Below are positions 41,212-49,923 of a stretch of DNA of 64,000 nt, one piece after another. The first letter of the stretch is position 1. Each line of letters starts with the position of its first letter. The position numbers and the translations under genes were made by a program. Origin of the DNA: Streptomyces sp. NBC_00568 (lineage in GTDB: Bacteria; Actinomycetota; Actinomycetes; Streptomycetales; Streptomycetaceae); assembly GCF_026341855.1 (NCBI RefSeq), contig NZ_JAPENW010000002.1:1-64000 (forward strand), written 5' to 3'. The notes below the pieces were generated by a model. The model was not told where the DNA came from, made no database searches, and saw only the letters and a list, made by a program, of their open reading frames with translations.

Positions 41212-41814
41212 GGGCTGGTCGCGCTCGCGATCCAGTACGGGCACATGCGCACCGTCCTGGACGCCCGGACATCCAGCGGCTACAGCTCCCGCAGCCGCGG
41301 CGGCATGCACTCCGTCCTCGACGTCGAGACAGCCCTGGCCGCCGCGGACACGGCTGCCCACTTGCGTGACCGCGTCGCTGCTGGAGAGAAGATCTCCGGT
41401 CCAGCCGCCCGCCGGGCTATCACCGCTGCGGCGACGACTCCGCGGTTCGAGGGCCGCATCGTCCCCAAGACATTCGCGAAGAAAGCCGCCAAATTCCTCG
41501 CTCGGGACGGCGTCGTCCTCTACGACAACCCGGACGCGTTTGTGATCTGCGCGTTCAAGCACGACAACGCGCTCTGCGAGCCTGAGCCGGGGGCGACCGC
41601 GCCGAGGCAGTACGACTGCAAGGAGGGCTGCGGCAATGCAGTCCGCACCGACACCCACGCCCGTCAGCTGCGGGAGAAGGCCGACGAGGTCGATCGCGGG
41701 GCCGCCTTCGTCCCGGAGAAGCTCGCCAATCGGATGCGCCGCAATGCCGAAAATCTTCGCAAGAGGGCCGATGCCCATGACGCCACCGCTCAGACCGCCA
41801 AGGCCCTGACATGA
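41212..41814 (+). pseudogene. large tyrosine-type integrase, C-terminal fragment
   Basis: Reads ALAIQYGHMRTVLDARTSSG, LDVETALAAADTAAHLRDRV, GPAARRAITAAATTPRFEGR and a Cys motif (ALCEPEP...YDCKEGCGN), ending TAQTAKALT. This is the C-terminal region of the large TnpB-like integrase found in the three-gene integrase modules of Streptomyces. The catalytic domain is missing, because the frame begins exactly at the repeat junction (41211). Its last four bases overlap the next gene (ATGA). Confidence 0.6.
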
Positions 41815-42227
41815 CCCAGCAGCCGCAGGACGAACGGACCCGCATCCGTGAGGCGATGGACCGGCTGCTGGCCGGACAGGCCACATCCTCGAACGGCAGC
41901 TTCACTGCCGCCGCCCTCGCTGCTGAGGCCGGTGTTCACCGCATGGCCCTCTACAAGCGGCACGCGGACCTGAAGAACGAGTTCGAAGAGCGCGTCCGCA
42001 CGGAGACCCGGCAGGTCCCGGAGACCGAGAAGCGGCTACGGGAGACCGTCACGAAGCTCAAGAAGACCATCGCCAACCAGAACGAAGAGCTCGAAAAGCT
42101 CCGTCAGTTGGTGACCAACCTGACGCTGGCCAGCGCAGTTCTCACCCATAAAGAAGGCTCACCCGCAGAATCCGCCCCCATGTCCGTGCCCGACAACGTC
42201 GTCCCGTTCCGCCCTCCCACCACCTGA
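41811..42227 (+). CDS. integrase-module accessory protein (TnpC / DUF6262-like)
   Basis: A 138-aa protein overlapping the integrase fragment by four bases. Residues 25-55 form an HTH (SFTAAALAAEAGVHRMALYK) and residues 60-115 a long charged coiled coil (EFEERVRTETRQVPETEKRL, LKKTIANQNEELEKLRQLV). HTH plus coiled coil directly after a large integrase is the standard third gene of these integration modules. With its integrase truncated, it is probably non-functional. Confidence 0.7.
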   Translation: MTQQPQDERTRIREAMDRLLAGQATSSNGSFTAAALAAEAGVHRMALYKRHADLKNEFEERVRTETRQVPETEKRLRETVTKLKKTIANQNEELEKLRQLVTNLTLASAVLTHKEGSPAESAPMSVPDNVVPFRPPTT

Positions 42228-42443
42228 GCATGATCGAACAAGCGGTTGAGCATGCAGAGTCGTACGCGATTGCGCATGAGGAAGTCGTACGCGACTGGGG
42301 ACGTTGAGTGGTGCGTGCCCGGGCGGGAATGGCGCGGGACCAGGGTCCCGGTCTGCCCCGGGCTCTCCTGGTCCCACTTCCCGCCGCCCACGGCCACGGG
42401 CTCTGCATTCCACGATAGGCCGCCGCCGGCCGCCTCGTGTCTT

Positions 42444-42626
42444 TCAGGCGGCTGACGGCTGCGGGTCATGGACGGCGGCGAGGGCCCGCAGGTGGGTGGC
42501 CACAGCGTCCGGGCCGAGGGCCGCGAGGGCCCAGAGGGCGGTGAGGCGGCGGCCGGAGGACCAGAAATTGGCACTCGGCGGATGGAACGGGATTTCCCTG
42601 TCAAGTTCTGCGTGTTGAAATTCCAT
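42444..42626 (-). CDS. small hypothetical protein
   Basis: A 60-aa ORF from ATG 42626 (MEFQHAELDREIPFHPPSAN, then LTALWALAALGPDAVATHLR). Plausible amphipathic helices but weak start signals. Possibly the tail of a lost gene. Confidence 0.3.
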   Translation of the reverse strand: MEFQHAELDREIPFHPPSANFWSSGRRLTALWALAALGPDAVATHLRALAAVHDPQPSAA

Positions 42627-42736
42627 GACTCGCTCGATGGAGACCTGACCCCCGCTGCCGACTCCGTGGACACGGAAATCAAGGCATTGACCGGCTGAGT
42701 GCAGGCACCAGCGGCAAGAGTCCAGAAATCGACCAC

Positions 42737-43687
42737 TCAGACGGTGGCATCCTGCTGTTCCAGCCATTTGATAATCAGCTGGTTTGTTTCCTCAGGCATT
42801 TCCTCCTGGATCCAGTGCCCGCAGTCCAGGCCGACAACTTCCACGTTGGGCACGAACTCTGCAAGGTTTTCGAGCCTCGGGATCGCGAAGTCCTGGTCGC
42901 CGTAGATCATGAGGGCGGGCTGCTGGATGATCGGGTCCGCGTCCGCCAGCTGGTGCCAGTTACGGTCGAGGTTCCTGTACCAGTTGATGCCGCCGGTGAA
43001 TCCCGACGTCTCGAACCCGGAGATGTATACGGCCAGGTCGCTGTCGCTCATGATGGGCTCACCGGGGGGTGTTTCCGCCTTGGCGAGATTGATAAATGCC
43101 ATGCCCGGCTCAGGGGGTGCAGGGGGCACGTTCTTCCGGTAGAGGTTGCGGATGAACTGGGAGGTGTTGGCATCGAACACGGCGTCCGCAACGCCCGGCT
43201 GTCGATTGAAGTGGACGAAGTAGAAGTCGCCGCCGAGGAACTGTTCCATGACCTCGATCCACGGCGTTTCACCGCGCACCTGGTAAGGCAAGGACAGGTT
43301 GATCACCTTGTTCACACGGTTGGGGTGCAGCAGGGTCAGTCCCCAGACGACGAACGCACCCCAGTCATGGCCGACGAAGGTGGCGTCTTCGTATCCGTAG
43401 TGGTCGAGGAGCGCGACGAGGTCGCCCGACAGGTGCTCGATGTCGTAGTCGGTCACTTCGGCCGGGCGGGATGAGTTGCCGTAACCCCGCTGGTTCGGTG
43501 CGATGACGTGGTAGCCGGCTTCGGCGAGGACGGGCATCAGATGACGCCAGGAGTACGCGTGCTCCGGCCAGCCGTGGCAGAGAACGATGGGCTTTCCCTT
43601 GTTCTCTCGTCCTGCTTCGAAGACTTCGAGTTCCACGCCGTTGACCGGAACAATGGTGGGCTTGGGGAAATCGCTAGAATTGGTCAT
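42737..43687 (-). CDS. alpha/beta hydrolase, epoxide hydrolase type
   Basis: A 316-aa alpha/beta hydrolase. HGWPE (residues 39-43) is the epoxide-hydrolase oxyanion motif. The nucleophile is Asp108 in FVGHDWGAF, as in epoxide hydrolases and haloalkane dehalogenases rather than esterases. The acid lies in YGDQDFAIP and the His in DCGHWIQEE. Length is normal. The codons are somewhat less GC-rich than the neighbours. The insertion sequence begins 38 bases upstream of its start, so its native promoter may have been displaced. Confidence 0.9.
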   Translation of the reverse strand: MTNSSDFPKPTIVPVNGVELEVFEAGRENKGKPIVLCHGWPEHAYSWRHLMPVLAEAGYHVIAPNQRGYGNSSRPAEVTDYDIEHLSGDLVALLDHYGYEDATFVGHDWGAFVVWGLTLLHPNRVNKVINLSLPYQVRGETPWIEVMEQFLGGDFYFVHFNRQPGVADAVFDANTSQFIRNLYRKNVPPAPPEPGMAFINLAKAETPPGEPIMSDSDLAVYISGFETSGFTGGINWYRNLDRNWHQLADADPIIQQPALMIYGDQDFAIPRLENLAEFVPNVEVVGLDCGHWIQEEMPEETNQLIIKWLEQQDATV

Positions 43688-43799
43688 CGTGTTTCCTTAT
43701 TGCCTTTCGGGGTGATTGGGCTTAGAGCTCGTAACACGATCTTGTTGAGGTGTCCTGGTCGGGCGTGACCGATGTGACGATTCGGCCGTTCGGGAGAGT

Positions 43800-44608
43800 G
43801 TGAGTACTCGGCCATGGATGGTGGATGACGACTTGTGGATGCTGATCGAGCCGCTGTTGCCGCCCTGGCCTGAGCGATCACCGGGGCCTCGGCCGGTGGC
43901 GGACCGGCTGTGTCTGCAGGGCATCCTGTACGTGCTCTGCAACGACATTGCCTGGCAACTGCTGCCGCTGGAGCTGGGGTTCGGCTCGGGTCAGACCTGC
44001 TGGCGGCGTCTGGAGCGGTGGCAGCAGGCCGGGGTCTTCGACCGGCTGCACCGCATTCTGCGCGCCGAGCTGAATGCGGCCGGCGAACTCGACTGGTCCC
44101 GCGCGTGTGTGGACGGCTCCCACATCCGTGCGAAAAAGGGGGAGCCGACACCGGTCCGTCACCGGTCGACCGGCGGAAGACGGGCAGCAAGCATCACTTG
44201 ATCTGCGACGGCCGCGGCACCCCGCTCAAAGTCATCACCACCGCGGCGAACGTCAACGACGTCACCCAGACCCTCGCCCTGGTCGACGGCATCCCGCCCG
44301 TGGCCGGGCGTCCCGGCCGGCCACGCCGCCGCCCCGATTCGCTGCTCGGTGACAAGGGCTACGACTCCAACCCCCACCGCGAGGAGCTGCGCAAGCGCCG
44401 GATCCTGCCGGTCATTTCCCGCAAGGGCGCCCCGAATATCAAGGGCCTGGGCAAGCTCCGTTACGTCGTGGAGCAGACCTTTGCCCTGCTCCACCAGTTC
44501 AAGCGCCTCGCCGTCCGCTGGGAACGCCGAACCGAACTCCACGACGCCTTCGTCTCATTGGCCTGCGGCCTCATCTGCTGGAGGCGGCTGAAGAAGCACC
44601 GATCATGA
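43800..44608 (+). CDS. IS5 family (IS427-type) transposase, -1 frameshift
   Basis: The first ORF (43800-44201) has the DUF4096-type N-terminus (WMLIEPLLPPWPERSPGPRP, LCNDIAWQLLPLELGFGSGQ) and the first catalytic Asp (ACVDGSHIRAKK). The second (to 44608) has GSKHHLICDGRGTPLKVITT, LLGDKGYDSNPHREEL (second Asp) and the E motif RYVVEQTFALLHQFKRLA. They join by -1 slippage on AAAAAGGGGG near 44130, giving one DDE protein of about 270 residues. Programmed frameshifting is normal in this IS group. All catalytic residues are present, so it is potentially active. Confidence 0.85.
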
Positions 44609-44627
44609 TCGTGTCACGAGCTTTTGG

Positions 44628-44960
44628 CTACAGCTCACACCACTCACCCAGAGGGCCGGCCGCCCGCGTCTTGATGAAGTCGTGCACCAGGTCCCAGGCC
44701 CGATCGATATCCAGGACAAAGTCGCCCGTGAACGCAGCGAGGTCGTCCATGATCGGGACTTCGACCTCGGCACCCGAGGGCACGGTGCCGTCTCCTGCGA
44801 GCAGAGACATCCGCTCGGTGTCACGCATCAGATGGACGACCGCGTGATCATCTCGGAAGGCCAGGATCAGCACCGGGAACTCCCTGTCCGGCGACCGAAC
44901 CTCGACGTATCCCTGACCACGGGAACGCAGGTCGTTGAAGCGGTCTGACAGATCCTTCAC
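44628..44960 (-). CDS. immunity-protein-like gene carried inside the IS
   Basis: A 110-aa acidic protein from GTG 44960 (VKDLSDRFNDLRSRGQGYVE). The pattern FPVLILAFRDDHAVVHLMRD, TERMSLLAGDGTVPSGAEVE, VPIMDDLAAFTGDFVLDIDR and AWDLVHDFIKT, with acidic turns and conserved Trp, resembles the Imm1-type immunity proteins of polymorphic-toxin systems. This assignment is from memory of the family and moderate only. It lies between the inner and outer right ends of the IS, opposite to the transposase. No cognate toxin is seen. Confidence 0.5.
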   Translation of the reverse strand: MKDLSDRFNDLRSRGQGYVEVRSPDREFPVLILAFRDDHAVVHLMRDTERMSLLAGDGTVPSGAEVEVPIMDDLAAFTGDFVLDIDRAWDLVHDFIKTRAAGPLGEWCEL

Positions 44961-45340
44961 CTCTGAACATCTCTCAACCGGATGGAACAATCCCGATTCC
45001 GGCGACGTCGCCGCCCACACCACGCTCATCCAGCCCCTCTTGCCCACACAGGCCATCGCCCACGATCCAGGCCACGCTCCCACGCTCTACCACGACACGA
45101 CTACGGGGACTGGGTCGCATGATCGTGTTACGAGCTCTTAGGTGAAGTTCCCGAAGAGTTCGGGCTGTCTGTTGAATCATGAACTCTTTGCGCGGGGGAC
45201 CTGTGCGGAATGAAAGTCTGACACTGAGATCGCCGAGACGCGAGACGACGGTTACGCTTCGTGACAGCGCCTTCTTGGGGCTCCCTATGAGCCTCCGCGG
45301 GCCTTGATGCCCTTGATCTGCGCGTTGACCGAGCGGTCGA

Positions 45341-45922
45341 TCATGATGGCCGCTCGGACCTTGCCATCGACGCCACCATCCGCTCCAAGCGGGCCAGCCG
45401 CGTCTTCTCGGTACGGGCGGTGACCAGGCCGAGGTAGAGGGTGAACTGGTCGGACTTGCCGAGCATGTCGTAGAACACCCGCGCTGCAGGGTTCGCGTCG
45501 AGGGCTTCGATAAGATCCGGTGGTGCGGTGGCGTTCTTCTGCGAGGCGTATGCCGTCTCCCAGCGGCCGTCCGCCCGCGCCGCCTCGACCTCGGCCAGGC
45601 CGCGGGGGCGCATCCGGCCTGCCGCGATCAGGGCCTCGGCCTTGTCGACGTTCACCTGCGACCAGGCGGAGCGGGGGCGGCGGGGTGTCGTGCGCTGCAG
45701 AAAGTACGAGTCGTCGAAGCCTCGCCGCTGACCGTCGATCCAGCCAAAGCAGAGCACCGTGTCGACCATCTCTTCCCAGGTGAGCGACGGGATGCCGGTA
45801 TGCTTCTTGGCGATCTTCACCCAGAGCGCGGCCTTCTCCCCGTGATGCTCTTCGAGCCACGCCTCCAGCTCGGCCGGGCTCGCGGGGACAAGGATCTCGA
45901 CGCCGTCCTCGTGTTTCTGCAT
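45341..45922 (-). CDS. YdeI/OmpD-associated family protein
   Basis: A 193-aa protein. ATG 45922 (MQKHEDGVEILVPASPAELE) replaces the longer frame. Family landmarks are LEEHHGEKAALWVKIAKKHT, WEEMVDTVLCFGWIDGQRR (the GWIDG motif), RFDD-like DDSYFLQRTTPRRPRSAWS, a helical AEALIAAGRMRPRG and the C-terminal FYDMLGKSDQFTLYLGLVTA with TEKTRLARLERMV. The family is widespread and its biochemical role is unsettled. It looks intact and is transcribed towards the IS. Confidence 0.85.
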   Translation of the reverse strand: MQKHEDGVEILVPASPAELEAWLEEHHGEKAALWVKIAKKHTGIPSLTWEEMVDTVLCFGWIDGQRRGFDDSYFLQRTTPRRPRSAWSQVNVDKAEALIAAGRMRPRGLAEVEAARADGRWETAYASQKNATAPPDLIEALDANPAARVFYDMLGKSDQFTLYLGLVTARTEKTRLARLERMVASMARSERPS

Positions 45923-46475
45923 AAACCGCAGACTAGAGGCCATATAGGACAGATAGTGACCTACTAAAGCGAGCCGCTCAGGCGAGCTGACCGGTTCACT
46001 ACTTGGCGAGCTTCGCCCTGCTTGGACTACGTCCGCGAGTTCAACACGGCCCTCGCCCCGTGGCAGCGCGAGCCGGCCGTCCGCGACTTCACCCACCGGA
46101 CCCGCAAGGAACTCGGCGTCGCAGCGTGAAGCACCGCCGGGCGGAACGTACTCAGCCGCAGGCGGGCGGCCGGGGCTGAGTGGGCAGGACATGCACCACC
46201 GGATCCGGGTCGATCAGTTGCTTGCGGAGCTGCCGGGCATAGGTGACAGGGGCTGAAGGGGCCGAATACAGAAGCGGCGTCAAGACACGCGTCCGGTCTG
46301 CAGCAAGTGAATTCTCCGGACAACGACTGAGACCGTCCGAGAACCGCATGCATCGAATACCTCGACCGCACTCTTCCTTCAGAGGAGAACGGGCAGGGGG
46401 CGTCGGGCAGAGACCTTCACCCGCTCGGGACGGACGGCATGTTGACCCCCTCCAGAGCCCTCCGCACGGAGTCCC
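45923..46475. other. intergenic stretch with a gene scrap
   Basis: Plus strand 46022-46129 reads LDYVREFNTALAPWQREPAV, then RDFTHRTRKELGVAA and a stop, clearly the end of a lost gene without a start. The rest (46130-46475) shows no convincing gene. Confidence 0.35.
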
Positions 46476-46631
46476 TCAACCTGAACACATGAACTTGACA
46501 GGGAAGCTGCCGTGACCGCGTGTCGGCCCGGCCTGGGTGTAGCAGTGCGAGAGGCAGGTGAGCTGGCACCGGGCCGTGATCTCCAGCGACAGGAACCGCA
46601 GCATGGTGGGGACCTCTGCAGTGGTCGTCAT
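46476..46631 (-). pseudogene. radical SAM protein, N-terminal fragment
   Basis: From ATG 46631 the frame reads MTTTAEVPTMLRFLSLEITA, RCQLTCLSHCYTQAGPTRGH and then leaves the family at about residue 45, stopping at 46476. The three cysteines (C-x3-C-x3-C) are the SAM iron-sulfur site. It fits as the beginning of the radical SAM gene whose later parts survive at 10125-10724 and 40912-41210; about 45 middle residues are missing. Confidence 0.65.
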
Positions 46632-47019
46632 GACGCGATCGTAGGTGTCGGAAGGGGTAACTCGTCTGGTTTTGGGACTACTTGATGAGTGGGGACGAAG
46701 GCTGTCAACGGTCACGTAATCGCCAGCGTCAGCTTCCCCACTCAAATGTTCGAGCGACACACCATCGGACTCCACCCGATCGACGGCGACTGCGCTCAGG
46801 TGCCGAAACAGGTCCTCAACACTCTGCGATAAGCACGTCGATCATGCTCCCCGATCACACATAGTCCTGTGGGTCGCGACGCGCGCAAGGGCAGGGAACG
46901 TCACGTGACCCGCCAGAACCGAGGGAACTTGATCGCTTGTGGCCAACTCGGGTGTTCAGCCTTGAGAGATCGTGACCCGCCACAGGGAAAGGGGTTCGCC
47001 GCGAAAGCCTGGTCCAGGC
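46632..47019. other. intergenic stretch
   Basis: 388 bases with no convincing gene. It contains the first copy of a short repeat (46894-46935) that flanks the barstar-domain gene. Confidence 0.35.
46894..46935 (+). repeat. short direct repeat, left of barstar gene
   Basis: GAACGTCACGTGACC-CGCCAGAACCGA resembles 48155-48195 (GAACATCACGTGATCGT-CGCCAGAGCCGA). It may be the end of a lost insertion sequence. Confidence 0.4.
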
Positions 47020-48114
47020 ATGATTCCCTCCGTGCAGGAGGACGAGAACCATCGCGGGCCCACACGGTACACGCTGACGGAGACCGAGCATGGCCATGCC
47101 TGGGGAGTCTGCGTCGAGGCGGAGGGGCTGTTCGGGGAACCACGGCGTGGGACGTACGAACTGCTCGACTGGGTCCCGGTCGGCGAGGTGCGGGACTGGG
47201 TAGGCAGCCGGGTGTGGCTGGTGCCGGACGACAAGGGACTCGAACCTTGGCTGCTGGAGGACGCGGAGAGTTCAGGGCAGTTCCCCGGAACAGACAGTCT
47301 GCTGCTCACCGGTCTGGACGACTACGAAGGCCCGCCCGAGGGCCACAGGGGCTCCGTCCGAGTGCACGACGGCCATCGATGGCTGGGCTCGTGCCGGGAA
47401 TTTGCCCGCGTCCTGCCACCCGAGCAGGTGGCACCCCCGCTCGTCCTGAGGGGACTCACCCCGAGTGATCAGCTCAGGGCGGCACTGCTGAAGGGCACCC
47501 GGCGGGCGCTGGATCTCGAGGAGGCCGCCCTCGAGATATGGGACGACCAGGGCGAACCCCTCACGGAACGACTGCTGTGGACCAGAGTCACCGCCTGGCA
47601 ACCGTCCTCCAACGGGACGGACCTGATCGACTTGGAGCTCGAAGGAAAGCTCTTCACGCCCGTCCCCGAATACGCCCGGCCCATCTGGGAACGGTGGCTC
47701 GCCGGGCCACCGAACACCCTGGGCGCCTGGGCCTGCCTCGACACCCGGCGCCGCGGGGCCTGGCTCGATCTCGTCCGGGAGCGGGCCTGCCAGCGCGCCC
47801 ACCGTGGCCGGCCGGATCGTCACGCCAACGAACTCGACGGTCGGTACATCACCGACGAACCGGGCCTCTACCTGGCGCTCGGCGAGGCGGTGAACGGACC
47901 GGGCGGCTACTTCGGTGGCTGCCTGGACGCCCTCGACGACTGCCTGGGCGGCACCTTCGGTTACACCGCCCCCGCAACCCTGCTTTGGCGAGACGCCGTC
48001 ACCGCACGCGAGCACCTGTCCAAGACCTTGACACCGGACGGCCAGCCCTACGACCTGTTCGCCGAGGTCCTCAACGTCCTGGCCGAGGGCGACATGCACG
48101 TCACCCTTGCGTGA
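47020..48114 (+). CDS. barstar-domain immunity-type protein
   Basis: A 364-aa cytoplasmic protein. ATG 47020 follows GTCCAGG. Residues 1-240 form a beta-rich N-terminal region (YTLTETEHGHAWGVCVEAEG, VRDWVGSRVWLVPDD) of unknown role. Residues 265-360 are a barstar-like domain: RYITDEPGLYLALGEAVNGP, GGYFGGCLDALDDCLGGTFG, LLWRDAVTAREHLSK. The acidic D-x-L-x-D-C-L helix is the one that plugs the active site of barnase-type RNases. No barnase-type gene is adjacent, so this is an orphan immunity gene. Protection against incoming ribonuclease toxins is inferred. Confidence 0.75.
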   Translation: MIPSVQEDENHRGPTRYTLTETEHGHAWGVCVEAEGLFGEPRRGTYELLDWVPVGEVRDWVGSRVWLVPDDKGLEPWLLEDAESSGQFPGTDSLLLTGLDDYEGPPEGHRGSVRVHDGHRWLGSCREFARVLPPEQVAPPLVLRGLTPSDQLRAALLKGTRRALDLEEAALEIWDDQGEPLTERLLWTRVTAWQPSSNGTDLIDLELEGKLFTPVPEYARPIWERWLAGPPNTLGAWACLDTRRRGAWLDLVRERACQRAHRGRPDRHANELDGRYITDEPGLYLALGEAVNGPGGYFGGCLDALDDCLGGTFGYTAPATLLWRDAVTAREHLSKTLTPDGQPYDLFAEVLNVLAEGDMHVTLA

Positions 48115-48154
48115 GCTGTACTCCGCCACAAGTGCGCCGCGACGCGTCGGCCAG

Positions 48155-48195
48155 AGAACATCACGTGATCGTCGCCAGAGCCGAATTACGTGACG
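48155..48195 (+). repeat. short direct repeat, right of barstar gene
   Basis: Second copy of the element at 46894-46935, continuing AATTACGTGACG. The two copies bracket the barstar-domain gene. Confidence 0.4.
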
Positions 48196-48420
48196 TTCCA
48201 CAAAGGCGTCCCCATGCCTGCTCCGCGTGCGGCCGGCCGACTGCTCAGCCCTGCGGCTGTGGGAGCTGGCCGGGCTCCAGTGCCTGACCTGAGCAGATTC
48301 CACACGATGCAACTCCCGGGCCCGGCCGCTGGCGTAGACGGGTGGGACGGTCCGGGCGAGGTGGAGGATCCGACGACTTGATGGGGACTGCGTTGTCGGT
48401 GGGCCCTCAGGATGGGTGGC

Positions 48421-49344
48421 ATGGCGATCAAAGAAGTAGCGCGTCACACCGTTGCGGAAGAGCGGATCGAGCAGGCTCTTGAGGAGATGTGGGGTCGGGC
48501 CTTCGGCCGGTGGCACGAGATGCGCTACGGCGATATGCCGCTGCGGCGAGGTCTGAGGGAACTCGGCGGGGAGCTGGCCGATCACGTCGCCGCGCGCACC
48601 GTCCGCGACCCGGCCCTGTGTACGCCCGACTCGCGCACCGCCCTGATCACAGCTGCGGAGTGCGCACTGGGCGTGCTGAGCCTCGCGTGCTTCCCCGACG
48701 GCGACTTCCTGGTTCCGCTCCCGCTCGTGACGGAGACCCTCAGCAGCGAGGAGCTTCACTACGAGGAGGAGTGGGAGCCGCCTGACCCGGTGACTACGGC
48801 ACGGACGTGGACCGATGCGTTTGCGTGGGCCGTGATCAGCGGCCTGATATGGGACCGGGACCGGGTGATCGGCCCCCTGCTGCGCGAGGACTATGCGCCC
48901 GCCATCCGTGACGGCGTTCCGTACTCGAAGCGGGAGTCGGTGTCGGACCCGGCCGATCTCGCCGAGATGGACGCCCTGTGCGGCTACCTGAATGTCGTCC
49001 AGGGACGCTATCCCGGCGCACTTCCGGGGCCGGTACCGCTGGGCAAGCCGGATGCTGCCGAGCGGGCGCGCACGGCCGAACAGCTCGATGCGGCCGGGAC
49101 ACTGACTGGGGACCAGCGGCTGTTGCGCGTTCTCCTCGACGATGACCAGGCGGCGTTCGAGCGGGCTCTTGAGGAACGACTCGTGGCGCACCGCGAGAGC
49201 GTCGGCGCCGACCCGGCTGCCCAGACTCTGCTTCCGGCGGGGGCCGTCACGCTGGCCGCCGTCGCCTGTCTTGCGCACGGCTGGCAATTGGGCATCCGGT
49301 CCGCCTATCTGCCCGATACGCTGCTGACTGCCCCGCAGCAGTAA
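48421..49344 (+). CDS. Imm49-type immunity protein
   Basis: A 307-aa helical protein from ATG 48421 (MAIKEVARHTVAEERIEQAL). Segments matching the Imm49 group are SRTALITAAECALGVLSLAC, TTARTWTDAFAWAVISGLIW, ADLAEMDALCGYLNVVQGRY and the late helical pair ALEERLVAHRESVGADPAAQ. These proteins neutralise toxins of polymorphic-toxin systems. It follows the barstar gene by 306 bases on the same strand, again without a toxin. An alternative start is ATG 48412. Confidence 0.7.
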   Translation: MAIKEVARHTVAEERIEQALEEMWGRAFGRWHEMRYGDMPLRRGLRELGGELADHVAARTVRDPALCTPDSRTALITAAECALGVLSLACFPDGDFLVPLPLVTETLSSEELHYEEEWEPPDPVTTARTWTDAFAWAVISGLIWDRDRVIGPLLREDYAPAIRDGVPYSKRESVSDPADLAEMDALCGYLNVVQGRYPGALPGPVPLGKPDAAERARTAEQLDAAGTLTGDQRLLRVLLDDDQAAFERALEERLVAHRESVGADPAAQTLLPAGAVTLAAVACLAHGWQLGIRSAYLPDTLLTAPQQ

Positions 49345-49923
49345 GCGGCCGCCGGGCCGCCACCGCAGCCGAGTGGGCGCCTCCGTCAGGCGGGCTGAGC
49401 ACGGGCGTGCCTTCCCGCCGCGCGCTGCGAACGCGGGCCTACTCGGTGACCATCAAAGGATCATTGGCGACGTTCCCGCGGTCGCACCGATTGTCAGTGA
49501 TGGCAACAAATGAGTCTGGTCCGTCACCACGGGGGGAGTGACGGACCAGACGTGAGGTCCACGATGGCACAAGTCGCCTTCGGACAGCGCGGCTTCACTG
49601 TGCGAGGTCGGGATTCCAACGGCCGAATCGGGCCAGCAGCTGTCGCACCGCGCCCTCGTCCAGGCCCAACGCGGTGGCGGCCCACTCGGGATCCTGCCGG
49701 GCCTCGCGGGCCGGCCAAGTACGCGGACTGCATCGCGATCACCTCAAGGCGGCGGCCCCAGCACAGCCGCCAGCGGCGAACGAGGCATCGGAGGCGCGCC
49801 CGCGTGACCTGGCATGCGCAGGAGCCATCGGCAGGTGACCGGATCCCGCGCCCACCCTTGTCCGGCGTCAACGCCGACTCCATTCTGGTCAACAAACAGG
49901 CACTCGGGGTCTCAGGGGGGCAT
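49345..49923. other. intergenic stretch with a gene scrap
   Basis: 579 bases. Minus strand 49595-49738 reads ARQDPEWAATALGLDEGAVR and QLLARFGRWNPDLAQ to a stop, the end of a deleted gene. No complete gene is seen. The promoter for the DUF6082-type gene must be near its right end. Confidence 0.35.

Larger units (their letters stand above)
43725..45137. mobile_element. IS5-type insertion sequence with passenger gene (1413 bp)
   Basis: A perfect 17-bp inverted repeat, GAGCTCGTAACACGATC at 43725-43741 and its complement at 45121-45137, bounds the unit. It is flanked by TTA on both sides (43722-43724, 45138-45140), the target duplication expected for the IS427 group of IS5. Inside are a frameshifted transposase and, on the other strand, an immunity-like gene. 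A near-copy of the right inverted repeat (44607-44622, one mismatch) directly after the transposase marks the end of a minimal 898-bp IS. Confidence 0.8.
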
